Assembly (NCBI RefSeq): GCF_963678975.1
Contig: NC_089281.1
Span: 27,983,151 to 28,047,150, forward strand
Source of the DNA: Dysidea avara
Lineage: Eukaryota > Porifera > Demospongiae > Dictyoceratida > Dysideidae
Direction of reading: 5' to 3'
DNA length: 64,000 bases
Shown here in pieces: positions 14,401 through 25,121 of the stretch (positions are counted from its first letter, which is position 1; each line of letters starts with the position of its first letter). The position numbers were made by a program, and so were the translations under genes. The notes beneath the pieces were generated by a model. It was not told the origin of the DNA, did no database searches, and was given only the letters and a program-made list of their open reading frames with translations.

Positions 14401-15320
14401 GTGTTTGCATGGCATATGGACCTATTAACCCATTATAGGATTAATTGAGCAACTATAACAAATCAAAACTGTTACATAGAAAACTCATCAAGTTTCTAAT
14501 GCCACATACTTACATTAATAGTCAAAATAGTTCTGTACAAGTGTCTGTGCATTCTTTATTAGCTTGTAATTCTGACAACAAACACAGTAATCCTATAGGA
14601 TGATGTCTGATGGTATCACTTGACACACACACACACCTAGTGCCTCTGTGGAAGATTCATAAATCTCCCAGGGATAACGTCTTAAGTTTGGAAGATTAAC
14701 AATAGGTTTTCATGCAAAAGAATACATAAATGCCAACTAGCAGTAGCAGCATATCAGTTGCAAACAATATGCTTGGGCTAACCATTATCTTGTACACTAA
14801 ATATTGATTACCAAATATTCAGAATACGGCAATACTTTTAACAAGCCATCACATTTAGGATTGAACTTTCAAAATATTTTAATAAACAGGTGTGAGCAGT
14901 GGATGGGAAATAGAAAATGGTCTTACTACACAACTCGTAAACACCATTTAAACTATCTCCTTTTATATATAGTGGCAGATGAAAACTGTAATCATTTCGA
15001 CTATATCACAAACACCCTGGGGGTGGGTTTTTTTTATTATTAATAGAACTCTCATCAACACCTATATGTCATACGCTAAATTCATCTACATATGCTTACC
15101 TGGTTTAAGATACTTTCTAACGATGGTTTTTCCCGTCCATCTGGCAATGGAATATCGGATAGGTCCTGCTGTAAAACAAGATAAAATTAGAGCCTGCGCA
15201 TTATATAGAATGTCGGTAGTTAATGGTTGTTCAAAGCATTACCTCAACAAGCGGGCTTTTGAGAATGCTGTTTAAGTCTTCATTGTTACCATTTACACCG
15301 TCCTCTACTGTTGTGCTCAT
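1506..15320 (-). CDS. VPS8: VPS8, CORVET complex subunit (5' part, 24 exons; 3' end off window)
   Basis: VPS8 is the CORVET-specific subunit that binds Rab5 and tethers early endosomes. Start ATG at 15320 (MSTTVEDG). Exons, high to low: 15320-15243, 15168-15100, 12501-12377, 12320-12242, 12189-12102, 12042-11918, 11865-11779, 11719-11652, 10554-10504, 10446-10347, 9300-9244, 9190-9113, 9053-9006, 8783-8706, 8336-8253, 7950-7864, 4369-4259, 3955-3865, 3811-3765, 3641-3546, 3489-3443, 3394-3275, 1683-1643, 1588-1506. All join in phase, giving 646 residues without a stop. Recognised blocks: KPSLESILNQ, SVAVGKYMAVGLSTGTVLIF (beta-propeller), FTNSPSTAVFLNSGGSIF, FKSLATGGNVSQAL, YILGISSVTQISLLSWEQ, LEKCLVHMRVKNLNIQ. 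Each aligns in order with vertebrate VPS8 from memory. The C-terminal part and RING finger are not in the window. The weakest exon calls are 3641-3546 and 3489-3443. Confidence 0.9.
1891..2048. repeat. Foldback MITE (~75-bp arms)
   Basis: The left arm begins CACCCACAGCCTGTAATATG; the right arm is its complement with a few differences. Both arms carry GATCAAAAGTGAGATTTGCA. The loop is about 10 bp. No coding content. Confidence 0.8.
2101..2477. repeat. Four tandem copies of a 95-bp unit
   Basis: GTAAATCAACTATGGGAGGT begins at 2101, 2196, 2291 and 2386, an exact 95-bp period. The copies differ by only a few substitutions, so the array is young. It lies in the VPS8 intron between exons 3394-3275 and 1683-1643. 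There is no spacer variation, so it is not CRISPR-like. Confidence 0.9.
3702..3764. repeat. (CA)n microsatellite at a VPS8 5' splice site
   Basis: An uninterrupted CA run. On the coding (minus) strand the exon ends GCAGCTAAG at 3765 and the GTGTGT run begins at once, so the donor GT is the first unit of the microsatellite. Confidence 0.9.
4955..5165. repeat. Tandem dimer of an AT-rich ~112-bp unit
   Basis: TATATCGCGTAT followed ~70 bp later by GTCAAACCAT occurs twice in the same order, with diverged sequence between. Located in the long VPS8 intron 4370-7863. No coding content seen. Confidence 0.55.
5427..5454. repeat. (TA)n microsatellite
   Basis: A pure TA run within a VPS8 intron. Confidence 0.9.
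5848..6092. repeat. Foldback MITE with long arms (>100 bp)
   Basis: The left arm has GAAGTAGGGATCTAAGCGAT then GATGAACAATGGTAGCTATT; the complement of both appears in the right arm at about 5995-6085. The arms take up nearly the whole element, so the single strand can form one long hairpin. Ends are ATTAAAAA/TTTTTAAT flanked by TA. Located in a VPS8 intron. Confidence 0.85.
7400..7842 (-). mobile_element. tRNA-derived SINE, near full length
   Basis: On the minus strand the element opens with a tRNA-like head (7842 to about 7770): GGCAGCATAGCCAAGTGG resembles an A box and GGTTCGATTCCCGG is a good B box, with a 3' acceptor-like complement TGCTGCC. The body then holds TTTCTGTGAGCAAGAAAC. Related body or head sequence recurs at 48490-48879, 29898-30055 and 28417-28470. 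The anticodon stem does not pair well, so this is a SINE head and not a tRNA gene. It lies in the VPS8 intron next to exon 7950-7864. Confidence 0.8.
13200..13397. repeat. Foldback MITE (~95-bp arms) in VPS8 intron 2
   Basis: The left arm contains CTTGATTGCAAGTGATTAAA and GGCACCCATTTCCTT; the right arm carries the complements (AATTACTTGCAATCAAG, AAGGAAACGGGTGCC). The loop is short. No coding content. Confidence 0.8.
13971..14165. repeat. Foldback MITE (~85-bp arms) in VPS8 intron 2
   Basis: The arms share GGTCATCT, TAGCTGACATT and CCTACGTCAG in opposite orientation, with ATCACAGATAAAAAAA near the left end and TTTTTTTATCTGTGAAC at the right. No coding content. Confidence 0.8.
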
Positions 15321-15445
15321 TCCAAGCGAGCACTAACGAACCGTACCCTATTATACCGAATTATAAATACGAAATATTTTCGTAGGGCTTGCAAAATTGC
15401 TATTTTTCATATTGTTAGATCTCTTTAAAATTACTCCTTATAGTA
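15321..15445. promoter_or_regulatory. Divergent promoter VPS8 / PLEKHA1-2
   Basis: Only 125 bp separate the two start codons, so both 5'UTRs and core promoters must lie here or overlap. The gap holds a perfect palindrome TACGAAATATTTTCGTA at 15368-15384 and the AT-rich TTATAAATA beside it. No binding site could be assigned with confidence. Confidence 0.6.
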
Positions 15446-18400
15446 ATGCCGTACGTCAACGCGGCTGGGCTACTGTGCGGCACGGTGATGAAGGAGTCTA
15501 GGGAAAATGGTAGCTGGATAAGACGCTTCTTCGTACTCAATCAAACCTCACATAGACTGTTATATTACACTGAAGACTGCGCGGTATGCTATAGACCTTG
15601 TAATGTTCACGCATCTTTGTTTCAGTGGGGTAACATCTCCAAACATACTACATGTTATCTGTAAAATCTTGAAAGAAGCCGTGCCTTGTCTTCTGCAGCG
15701 AGCATTTTAAAATTATATGTTTCAACGATACTCTATATGTGTTGTTCTGCTCCTTGTAGTATGCGGATGACTTGTCAAAGCTTAAACCATTAGAAGATAT
15801 TAATTGTCAGTATATCACAAAGGTGTGTCCTCACTACTATGGTACTGTTTGAACATGTTGTGTTATTGTGTACCAAAGGTGGGGATTGCTTCGTCACGAC
15901 CCAGACTCTTAAACTGCTTCGGTTAGTAAAAATATATATGTGCACGTAAGCAAGCAAACCACGTGTGTTGTAATGTGCATATTCTAGTGTTCACAATAAT
16001 AATATAATTATATGACGTGTGTTTTTGTTTCACATATACACACACACACAATGGCCTGTAGTGTATGTTGATACAGTTTTACATGCTTCAATTTGTTCCT
16101 CAACCGCCTTCCACACAGAAAAACTTATGATAACACTACACTTTGGCTGTGTGATTTGATTAATTACTGATTAACATATGTAATCATGTTAGACTAAATA
16201 ATAATATTATAACAAATCTTGTTTATTCATTGTTGCACAAATAAACCTTTTTCCTTGTTATACCTCGTATCTTTCTACTATACTATCATGTGCCTTTTGC
16301 TTTGACATCACATTTGTGTCCTTTCTGTTTCACATTTTGTTTTGTTAGTGTGTGTGCAATGTACTATGTCATGTAATATTTGTTTCTGTCACTCTTGGTT
16401 TGTTATGTACATGTGTCACTTATCACAGAAATTGGCACCACAACCATTACACACATTTTGGCTGCTGACTCAGCAGAAGAGAGAGACGAATGGATAGAAA
16501 CACTTAGGAAAGCCTCAGTGAGACATCGTGATAACACAGATGGATTATTACATCTTGTTGTTTCACAGATGAGACAAAGTGCTCCACTAAAAGCTGCTGC
16601 TGCTGCTCAACCAGGTGCTACTGGGGATAAAAAATCAGATGGTACTAGCTACCAAACGAAGATAGTTGGTGGTGTAGTTATCCGAACTCCTATTCAACAG
16701 GTAAGTCACACTGTTTGTTTAACACAAGTTATGTAGCAATGATATTAAGTACCCATTGATGGTTGTTTGTTGTGTCATATAGCAGGTTGCACAAACGCAG
16801 ATGACCGCAGCAGAGTTAGCAAAGCAGAGCATATCAAGGGGATTTCCCAGAGTAATTAGGGCAGGGCATGGAATTAAAATAGGAGCAGTAGTAAGTGCTT
16901 TCAATAAGTGTCTTGGTGCAATGCATACCACCTCTGTGTTTCAGATGAAAACGTGGAAAAAAAGATTCTTTGTCTTAAATGAACTCTCATGGGCTTACTA
17001 CAAATCCGTTGAGGCAAGTAATTTAGTGACTACATCAACATTACCAATAACATGCTTGTAGGAGTCAGAACCCATCAGGAGCATTTCACTAGCATCTGTC
17101 ACTAAAGTAGGGCCAAGTGATTTAATGTAAGTTACACTGGCGTGGCCAGCCACCCATCTAACTTCTCAACAGTTTTCCAGGAAAGGAACATCTGTTTCAA
17201 ATTGAGACTCCAGCTAGAACATTTTATATACAAGTAAGGCTCATATGTATTTAATGTAATTATTATGTAATTGTCAGTGGAGATTATTAATTAGGAAGCC
17301 TTGGGGGGATTTCACATGGTTGTACACTTATCATCCTTATAAGGTGAACAGTTAACATTCAATGCTTACAAGGTTGAACAAGTACTTTCCATTCCAACAT
17401 CTTTTGAATGTTTAATAGTCTGGTGGCAAATGAGTGCTAATCTTAGCCCATTGGTATCATTTATATAGGGATTTTCCCTGTACATATTCAAGCTGTTTTC
17501 ATTTTCATAAGATGAATGTTAATGGTTTCTTTGTAAGTGATAATGCATGCTTTCAGTTTACTAAATATTGTGATTGTCCAGGGAGAATTGGATTAGTACA
17601 TGTATATGTGGCCCTAACAATTTTACATTTCACACAAATTTCCTGAAATGCCATCTGGATAGTTTGTAGATAATTAGTGTGTTGAGTGAGTACATGACTG
17701 AGGGACAGCAGCAACAGCTGTGTTACTAGTTGTACAAGTTGTGTGTGCGTGTGTGCATGTGTGTGTGAAAATGTTTTGTGCCTGTGAGCAGTTAGAATGT
17801 TGTCTGTGCGGTGGAAATGTCTGAACCTGTTTGCAGGTACGCATTAATCTTGCTGCCTAGAAAGTTTTAGTTAACGACTTCTTAAGCATGTTTCACATTG
17901 TCAGAAAATTTGAGAGGTAAACCTGATAACACAAGGAGAACCTTATCATACAGTACGATGGTACATAGTAGGGACAATGAAGGTGTGAGCATGGCGTGTG
18001 ATAAAATATCACCCAAAACCAGCCTCAATTTTCCTCGCAACGACATGACGATATTGGTTGGGTAAAGTCAAGCCCAAAAGTGCCTTCAGATCAACCCGAA
18101 ACGTTTTTGTCAAGTCACTACAGAATTTTAATTTTTTTTATTTCACAGAATGTTCTACTACCTGCCTGATACGTTTAGTCAAGCATAGCAGAAAACTGGG
18201 TACAGCTACAGTACTACTTTCACAAAAACATTTCAAATTCACTTAAGAAGAAACCTGATAATACTATGCGTGCACTATTGTCTTGCTTTAATCCTTCTGT
18301 ACCAGTGAAGGTTCTTCATCGATAGTAGGGCTTCTTCCATCCACAGATGTATGTACACTTTACACATTACACACAATAATGGTATTGCATAACGTGTATG

Positions 18401-21336
18401 CCCGGAAACTTGTTGTAGACTTTGTAATGCTGAGTGAGCTGTCCAATATCATCAGAGACAAGTGTTTGTTTTTAGCAAACTACTTGCGTTTCTGAACGTT
18501 TGCTGTAACCAACACTGTTCATTACAAGCACGGATCCAGATTTCTAAAAGGGGAAGTTCCACTCTTAATAGTAGACTCCCCAGCAATGTTTCACTATTAA
18601 AAGTTTTACCATATAGACCTTTAGAAATGCAACTAAAGCCTTTAACAGCTGTTGTAATGGCTTTGGAAGATGAAGACGATAATTATTTTAGAGGCGCCTA
18701 TCGCAGATAGATAGCAGTTTCAAGTGATATTTGAATTATTGTTGCTATAAACAAAGTGTTTTGTGATATAAAATCGTGTAATAAGTGTTTCTTTAACTGA
18801 TAAAGATAAACTGGTTTTATTGAATTGAAGAAAAACTTGTCAGCAGTTTTGTCCGGCATCTGCCAAAGGGGATTCCATGAAACCCTTTGAGCATCCCTGG
18901 ATCCGCCCCTGCACTGTCTGCTTCTTTTGTCACTTCATCATTATCCAGACTGGTAGCATTCTTTCCTTCATGGTGCTTCTTCACGTGATATTCAAACAAA
19001 CCACATATAGCTATAGCTAATTGCTACTAATACAAAGTTTGTGAGTTAAGCTTGATAACTTGATGAACTTTTAAGTGAATACAGTTTAGCAATAGTATGT
19101 GGTGTGTTATACTTTTAGCTAATTGGCAAAGATTTGCTGAATACCAGTATAATTGTAGTGCTGTCATTAACTGTAATTGTGTAATATTGTGACCGGTTTT
19201 ATGAAAAGGGTCTTCCCACACACACATCCAATTTGCCAACTTTAATGATTCCATTGATCCTTTGCTGGGGTGTAAAGGATTTATGACGATTCACAGATCG
19301 AAGGAAACTAATGACTTCAAATTTAGCCAATAGTTAGCATCAACATTACTAAATGGATGAAAAATTTTAGGGCTATGTACAGCTCCTATATGCATGAGTG
19401 TTAAAGACCTCTTTTCAAAAATCCAGTTAGATTATTATTCAATGAGTTTAGTGGTCATGAACTTGCAGAAAAAGTTCACAAACAAGTATTAGAAAAATAA
19501 GGAATTTTTAACTAGAGTAGGGACAATGTACAGTAGTACCACATTAAATGTAAAAAGTACTGAAACAAGCTGGGGAGATTGGAGTAGTATATAATGTCCT
19601 ATTGCTAACAATAAGAGCCCTACTGTGCGTTTCAATAATCTCAACAGCACAGTAGGGATAATTGCTTCTTATTGTTTTACAGCAATTGGACATTACGTAC
19701 TACCAAGAGTATATAATAGAAACCAAGAGTGTCGAACAGTGTAGTAGCCCATGATTAATGATTACGTAAAGTAACATGGATATTTCAGTAATCAATTGTT
19801 TACGAGAAATGGTAATTTGAAATCCGTACATGGCAACGGGTCTTTGTTCGCCAGTTTTCCATGTTATTCAACCAAGTATTCAATAGTTATTGTACAAAGA
19901 AAGCGTAGTAAGGACCCAAAATAACTCCAGCTCGCTAAAACAACGGTTGCACAAACAAGCATGTTGCCCTGCTTTCATAGTTCAGGGATCCGCTTGGCAG
20001 TGCCAGAACTTTAACATTAGCCAATTCCCTTTAACGCTGTCATGTTTTCGTTTGGTTTAGTGGCCGAATTGGGCTATATACAGCAACCCTTAATGGCAAT
20101 GAAAACGAACAATTGCTGAAATATCCGTGTTACTTTATGCAATCATTAATCACGGGGTAATACACCCGTTCGATACTCTTGGTTTCTATTATATACTCTT
20201 GGTACTACTCCAATCCAGCTTGTTATTACATTGTCCCTACTCTATCCTAATTTTTCTTATACTTGTAAGTGTACTCACTAGCAATTTAGCTGTAATTCCA
20301 AACAGTGCCAAATACAATATCTGACAGATATCTTTTCATTATCTGCTGGAAAACAGTACACGTAATGAATTACAAGTCTTCCTTCTCTTCAACAATTTCA
20401 CCCTGTAATATTTTTCTTTAATGTGCTACATACTATGCATGAGAGTGTATCACTGTTTACTACTATTTGTGTATGTTGTTCTCATAGGGTGAGACCAAGG
20501 AAGACACGGAAGAATGGATCAAAGCCTTCCAACAAGTTATTACTGGTTGTCGTAGTGGCAGCTTATCCAAGGTAGGAGTTGATGATGTCAGCAATACTAG
20601 ATAATGTTTTTGATACGTATGTGATTGTAGTAGTGTCATTAGATTGTTAGTTGACAGTACAGTTTTGAAATTATTGATTGGACATACTCAATGGAAAACA
20701 TGACTCTTTATGAGCAAAACAATTGTAACGTAAAAGCAATTGTCTTTTATTGTAGTAATAGTAGCTGATTAATGCTCAGCTGATTATGGCAATACACCCT
20801 GCATTATATATGTGGTCAGTGATCTATTAATGCATCATTAGCTGTGATTATTTTTTTTGTTTCTGTTAGTCTAATAACAACTTATTCCAGCATTGCTTTG
20901 CTCCTAATAATTTGTATGAAATTCGTATCCCTTACAAAAATTCTCACAAAATAATTGCCTATGCTGCAAACAATAACATCTCATTGCTCATCCTATTGGC
21001 AACTTGACCTTGGGTAGTCACTATTGTCAACTATCACTTAATATATAAAATGAGATGAGTTGTTGATCATTGGTCCTTAGATGTCTGCATTAAGCAGTTT
21101 AGTTTACTCATGCGACAACAATAACACTACATACATGCATCACAATACAGGGTATGTCAAGCTCATGACTTATTGTATGCTATTAATAGGATGAGCCAAA
21201 CAAGGGCAGCAAACAGTTAGGATTATTTAACCAGGCAGACCCGAGCAGCAAACCGGGGGAATATGATGACCTACTCAACAAGGAACAGAGCGATGATGAT
21301 GATGATGAATTAACTATCCCTAACTCACTCGCATAA
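15446..21336 (+). CDS. PLEKHA1/2: Dual PH-domain adaptor of the TAPP family (PLEKHA1/PLEKHA2)
   Basis: TAPP proteins bind PtdIns(3,4)P2 at the plasma membrane through the C-terminal PH domain. Ten exons: 15446-15583, 15760-15822, 15879-15921, 16429-16700, 16783-16890, 16945-17013, 17062-17126, 17173-17233, 20488-20571, 21190-21336, all in phase, 349 residues. The start MPYVNAAGLLCG matches the vertebrate MPYVDRQNRICG. PH1 covers about residues 7-110. A linker has KIVGGVVIRTPIQQ (vertebrate DIVGGVPIITPTQK). PH2 starts near residue 195 with RAGHGIKIGAVMKTWKKRFF, which has the basic pattern of the lipid pocket. The acidic tail has a run of Asp and ends NSLA. The intron after exon 17013 has a GC donor (GAG|gcaagt), a rare but valid class. 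Intron 17234-20487 is enlarged by nested MITEs. One-to-one orthology to PLEKHA1 or PLEKHA2 cannot be decided. Confidence 0.92.
18525..18911. mobile_element. Probable hAT-like MITE (GGATCCAG ends) in PLEKHA intron
   Basis: The left end reads CAAGCACGGATCCAG and the right end CTGGATCCGCCCCTG, whose complement is CAGGGGCGGATCCAG. This end type recurs at 54846, 44033 and 47681 in related form. A clear 8-bp TSD was not found. No coding content recognised. Confidence 0.55.
19513..20244. mobile_element. Nested foldback MITEs in PLEKHA intron 8
   Basis: The outer ends TAGAGTAGGGACAATGTA (19513) and its complement (ending 20244) enclose a second arm pair ACCAAGAGTATATAATAG (about 19699 and 20190). 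The left arm is interrupted between GGAGTAGTA and the rest by a 104-bp palindromic MITE at 19592-19695 (TAATGTCC to GGACATTA, with GCACAGTAGGG / CCCTACTGTGC inside). The right arm lacks this insert, so it came later. Confidence 0.8.
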
Positions 21337-22382
21337 TGTTTAAATTGTCGTTTTCTTTCCTTTTTAATTGCACAAGTAAATATCTTCTAAATGATTCCAT
21401 GTAGCTATGTAGGATAGAAAATGGAAATGGTGGTATTGTATGTCAGTGTCAGTGTCACTAGTGAGAATATAAAAATGATTGATGTTGGGTGGTGTACATG
21501 TAGTTAGCCTAAATTTTGTACATTTATCTATGGCGTACAGAGGAACTTTTGTAATCCAAATTCCATCATCTGACTGAAAATAATTGTTGTGTTAGAAAAG
21601 CTAATATTTTGCAAGCATGTTTAAAAAATTATTTTGCACACAACTTCAAAGACATGTATATATGTGGAGCTGGACTTGAGGCTTTTCTGTGCTGGTGTAT
21701 GCCAATTAATAGTTTTTATTATCCGGATACCCTGAACAATGGATGGTTAGGCCAGGATGGTGATATCATCACTTGCTATAAAAACATTGTATATCTTATT
21801 GTGAACATACTTATTTTACTAGTACCTTAGAATTGAAACAAAACTAACACTCATGAAAATTGAGTCTAGTAAAGTTAAATGTGAAAACTATACCAAGGAA
21901 ATTTTACCATAAAGCTATCCTGATGGTTTCAAATTACTATACGGATATATATCTGTTTCAGCCCTAATGCCAGTGTGTTTATGGTGTCAAAAACTCCATT
22001 TCGGGATGTGCTGTTTACTTGTTTTAGAGTCAGAGTTAGACATGATTGTTCTATTAGAGTATTTCTGGTGTTTACACCACTGACAAAAACTGTATATTGA
22101 TTTCCTCAACCAGCTTTTCGTTGTAAACCATTGATACATTGCTCATAGTGTATATGTGTAGCTATGACTTCGCACCCCCTCTCAGTTGTCATGTATAATT
22201 ATGCAGGTGATGTCATGAGCACAAGTGTTATACATACTGCTATAACCTCTCAATTCATTCCTCACACCTACACTAAAACTTTGCTTGACCCTACAAACGA
22301 TTGCAATTAAGTAGCACACAAAATCTGAAAATCACAAAAAAATAAAAATATTATGTTCAATGCTAAACCATACACTGTTTCA
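21337..22382. other. Intergenic, PLEKHA 3' to GST 3'
   Basis: Convergent gene ends. It contains one copy of the dispersed CTATTAGAG motif at 22043-22065 and otherwise nothing recognisable. Confidence 0.6.
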
Positions 22383-23060
22383 TTACTTCCGGTTTAGTAC
22401 AGTTCGTACTTGTCTCACATAGTCATCACCAGTTAACAGTACAGCTCCAGAAGTGTAGTACTTCTTGATGTTCTCTCTGGACAACATGCGAGCATGGAAA
22501 CTCTTAATAAATGGGTACTCCTCCAACATGCCAGGAAATATCTCAGTGAGCCGCTCCAGAACATCAAACAGAGTTATGTCAACAAACGTTATCGTATCAC
22601 CTAGTAAATATCCCTTCATCTCTTTATTGTTGTTCTGTGATAGATAACTAGTGAAGGCATTGAGGTATCTAGGTATTAACGGGCTGACTTCAGCCTTCCA
22701 AGCCTCCTTGTCAGCCTGGAATAAGTACCCAGCTATCTTACTGACCATGTCCTTTATCCCCTCAGCTAACATGTCACAGTGGACCTGGTCTGTGGAGGTT
22801 TTCCCGTACATGCTGTATTTCCTAGCTAAGTAGCGTACAATGGCGCTAGATTGTATCAGTTTCAACCCATCTATCTCCAGTAATGGAAGCTGCTGGAACA
22901 CTAAGTCGCCATTTGTCCTAAGCGCTTCAAGTTTTTCTTTTGTGTCCACGAATCGCTCTTCATATTGCACACCAGCCTCCCATAACATCAAACGGATTGG
23001 TTGAGCTAGTCCCTTTCCCTGGAAGTAATGTAAAACTACTGCAGCACCGCTCATTTCCAC
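22383..23060 (-). CDS. Cytosolic glutathione S-transferase (alpha-like)
   Basis: Conjugates reduced glutathione to electrophiles in the cytosol. One uninterrupted reading frame of 225 residues, the normal length for cytosolic GSTs, with no introns. The thioredoxin-fold N-terminal domain has the catalytic-type tyrosine in LHYFQGKGLAQPIR, then FQQLPLLEIDGLKLIQS (cis-proline and glutathione-binding QS motif) near residue 55-72. The helical C-terminal domain follows, with GDTITFVDITLFDVLE (the N-capping box / hydrophobic-staple region) near residue 150. The pattern FQQLP-EIDG resembles alpha, mu and sigma classes; alpha seems closest, but class needs a tree. A second in-frame ATG lies two codons downstream (MEMSG). 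Intronless structure in an intron-rich neighbourhood could mean a retrocopy origin. A decayed copy follows upstream. Confidence 0.95.
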   Translation of the reverse strand: MEMSGAAVVLHYFQGKGLAQPIRLMLWEAGVQYEERFVDTKEKLEALRTNGDLVFQQLPLLEIDGLKLIQSSAIVRYLARKYSMYGKTSTDQVHCDMLAEGIKDMVSKIAGYLFQADKEAWKAEVSPLIPRYLNAFTSYLSQNNNKEMKGYLLGDTITFVDITLFDVLERLTEIFPGMLEEYPFIKSFHARMLSRENIKKYYTSGAVLLTGDDYVRQVRTVLNRK

Positions 23061-23534
23061 TCCGCACCAGATCTCGTTTGCATATCCTATTAAACGCGCA
23101 GGACAACTAGTAGAAACTTATAATGGATGAATTTCATAATAACAAAAGTTGCCCCTAGCAACTTGAATTTTACATTATTTGTAGGGGTAAATGTCTATAG
23201 TAACATACTCAAATTTTAAAAGGATAGCATAATATATAGGTCATGAGATGTGGCATTTTTCCATACATTATTTATTGTGAGAGGGGACAACAGTTGCCCC
23301 TTCTGGGCAATCACATAAATAATGTGTGGGAAAACAACAAATTCAATTAATGTCATTTCTCATTTAACATTATTTGTTGGTGTGAATCTCACAATTAACC
23401 TCTCCAAATTTTAAAATGATAGTATATATAGATCATGATATGACATTTTGAAATTTGTGGTTTTCCCATACATTATCCATGTGATAAAAGGTCACTGTTC
23501 ACTCTAGTTGGAAGGTACTCATATTCTTACTTCA
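23061..23534. other. Spacer between GST and its pseudogene
   Basis: Holds two diverged copies of an AT-rich block: ACATTATTTGTAGGGGTAAA near 23175 and ACATTATTTGTTGGTGTGAA near 23367, each followed by an ACTCAAATTTTAAA-like stretch. This suggests a short local duplication. No gene seen. Confidence 0.5.
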
Positions 23535-24168
23535 AATTCTGTTAGCACAGTTCGTACTTGTCTCATATAGTCATCACCAGTTAACAGTACAGCTCCAGAA
23601 GTGCAGTACTTCTTGATGTTCTCTCTGGACAACATGCGAGCATGGAAGCTATTCCTCCAACATGTCAGGAAATATCTCAATGAGCAGCTCCAAAACATAA
23701 AACAGAGTCACGGGTTATGTCAACAAATGTTATCGTATCACCTAGTAAACATCCCTTCATCTTTTTATTGTTGTTTTGTGAGAGAAAACTGGTGAAGGCA
23801 TTGAGGTATCTAGGAATTAACAATTGAAATTCAGCCTTCCATGCCTCCTTGTCAGCTTTATAAGGATACCCAGCTATTGTGGCAACCATGTCCTTCATTC
23901 CATCAGCTAACATGTCACAGTGGAACTGGTCAGTGGAGATTTTCCCATACATGTTGTATTTCCTGGCTAAGTATCGTGCAATGGCGCTTGATTGTGTTAG
24001 TTTCAGCCCGTCTATCTCCAGTATTGGTATTAATTTTGTTGATACAATAACTCGCCATTTGCTCTAAGCGCGTGAAGTTTTCACGCCAACCTCCCATAAC
24101 ATCAAACGCATCGGTTGAGCTAATTCCTTGCCTTGGAAGTAATGTAGAACTACTACAGCACCGCTCAT
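23535..24168 (-). pseudogene. Decayed tandem copy of the GST gene
   Basis: Nearly collinear with the intact GST at 22383-23060: recognisable pieces are GAVVVLHYF at the 5' end, MYGKISTDQFHCDMLADGMKDM, FLSQNNNKKMKG and GDTITFVDIT. The frame is broken repeatedly. The segment around the glutathione-binding FQQLP motif is scrambled by deletion (about 24030-24110), extra bases interrupt the segment after DIT (about 23705), and part of the EEYPFIKSF segment is missing near 23650. It cannot make a full-length enzyme. A MITE (24193-24985) lies 24 bp upstream of the former start codon, where the promoter would be. Confidence 0.9.
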
Positions 24169-24192
24169 GCTGACTTCTCAGCAAGGTGTTAC

Positions 24193-24985
24193 CATAGATA
24201 ATGTATGCGTTCCTAATGGATTGGAAACGCCAGATACGGTGCGCCAATAGATTGGGAAATTTGTTGAGTGACTGGCTTTTTCCCGCTTGTTTGAAGGCCA
24301 GTTTGAAGGCGCGGACATTCCTTTTACATTGTTTATTGTGTTGCGTTGTGTACTGAACAAGAACACAGCGTGTCTGTGTGCACTGGGAGAAATATTGTTT
24401 GCGACAGGTGACAATGGCAGGTACGCAGCAGCTAATAATTCAGCAGCAGTACTATCAGCCAACTTCTCGTCACCGCATTTACACAACCAAAGAAATGTGT
24501 GATACATTGAAACAAATTTTATGCTACAGTACTGCTCAGCTTGAGCTAAACAATAGCACAAAGTAGTGCCTGTTTTCTGAAGTTTTATCGAAGCAGTGGA
24601 AATGTACAGCGAAGCAGTGAATATCTAGCTAGCCTACTACACTCTACCTGCTACAAGTGGTGTAAACAGCAGCAAAGAAACGATGCTACACTTTCTGTTT
24701 CTTCAGGAAATTTGCACAACCGTTTTGAAACACCATATTTCACCTTTGAACCTGAATTTTCTTACGCTGTTTACTACTCTCCAGCGTCCCTACCCAGTGT
24801 AATTAGTGTAGATGGTAACTAACCCAGCTCTAAACAATAAACAGTAATTTGCTGGTTACAAGAACAGCGAAATCTTCCACCTGTCAAGGTCATAAAGTTT
24901 ACGCGCAGCGAAACGAGGATAGCCCATGACGTCACTATGTAAATAATACGGGCGTTTCAAATCCATGTAACATACATTATCTATA
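24193..24985. mobile_element. CATAGATA-family DNA transposon, copy 1 (non-autonomous)
   Basis: Left end CATAGATAATGTATGCGTTC, right end CATACATTATCTATA; TTGGAAACGCC and its inverse lie ~25 bp inside each end. Flanking 7-mers GTGTTAC (24186-24192) and GTGTTAT (24986-24992) look like a 7-bp TSD with one change. Almost the whole element matches 49504-50331 in inverse orientation. The interior carries a 127-codon open frame that is not convincingly coding (see rejected items). Confidence 0.88.
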
Positions 24986-25051
24986 GTGTTATATGTACCG
25001 ATTTCAGTATAAGCACCTGCGCGGAAATAATTATTGACAGGCCGGGGGACC

Positions 25052-25121
25052 TGGCACCATAGATACTAAATACATAATAGCAAGATAATAGTATATGTAT
25101 TTAGTATCTATGCTGGCACCA
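25052..25121. repeat. Short inverted repeat (hairpin)
   Basis: TGGCACCATAGATACTAAAT and its near-complement ATTTAGTATCTATGCTGGCA flank a ~17-bp AT-rich loop. It may be a tiny MITE. The rest of 24986-25812 shows nothing recognisable. Confidence 0.75.

Noticed and set aside
24178-24561. A 127-codon frame (MCYCLAQAEQYCS...) also open in the inverse copy at 49937-50272
   Set aside because: The two translations differ at ten or more residues over about 100, mostly by amino-acid-changing substitutions, which does not look like purifying selection; shared openness is explained by common descent of the transposon copies.
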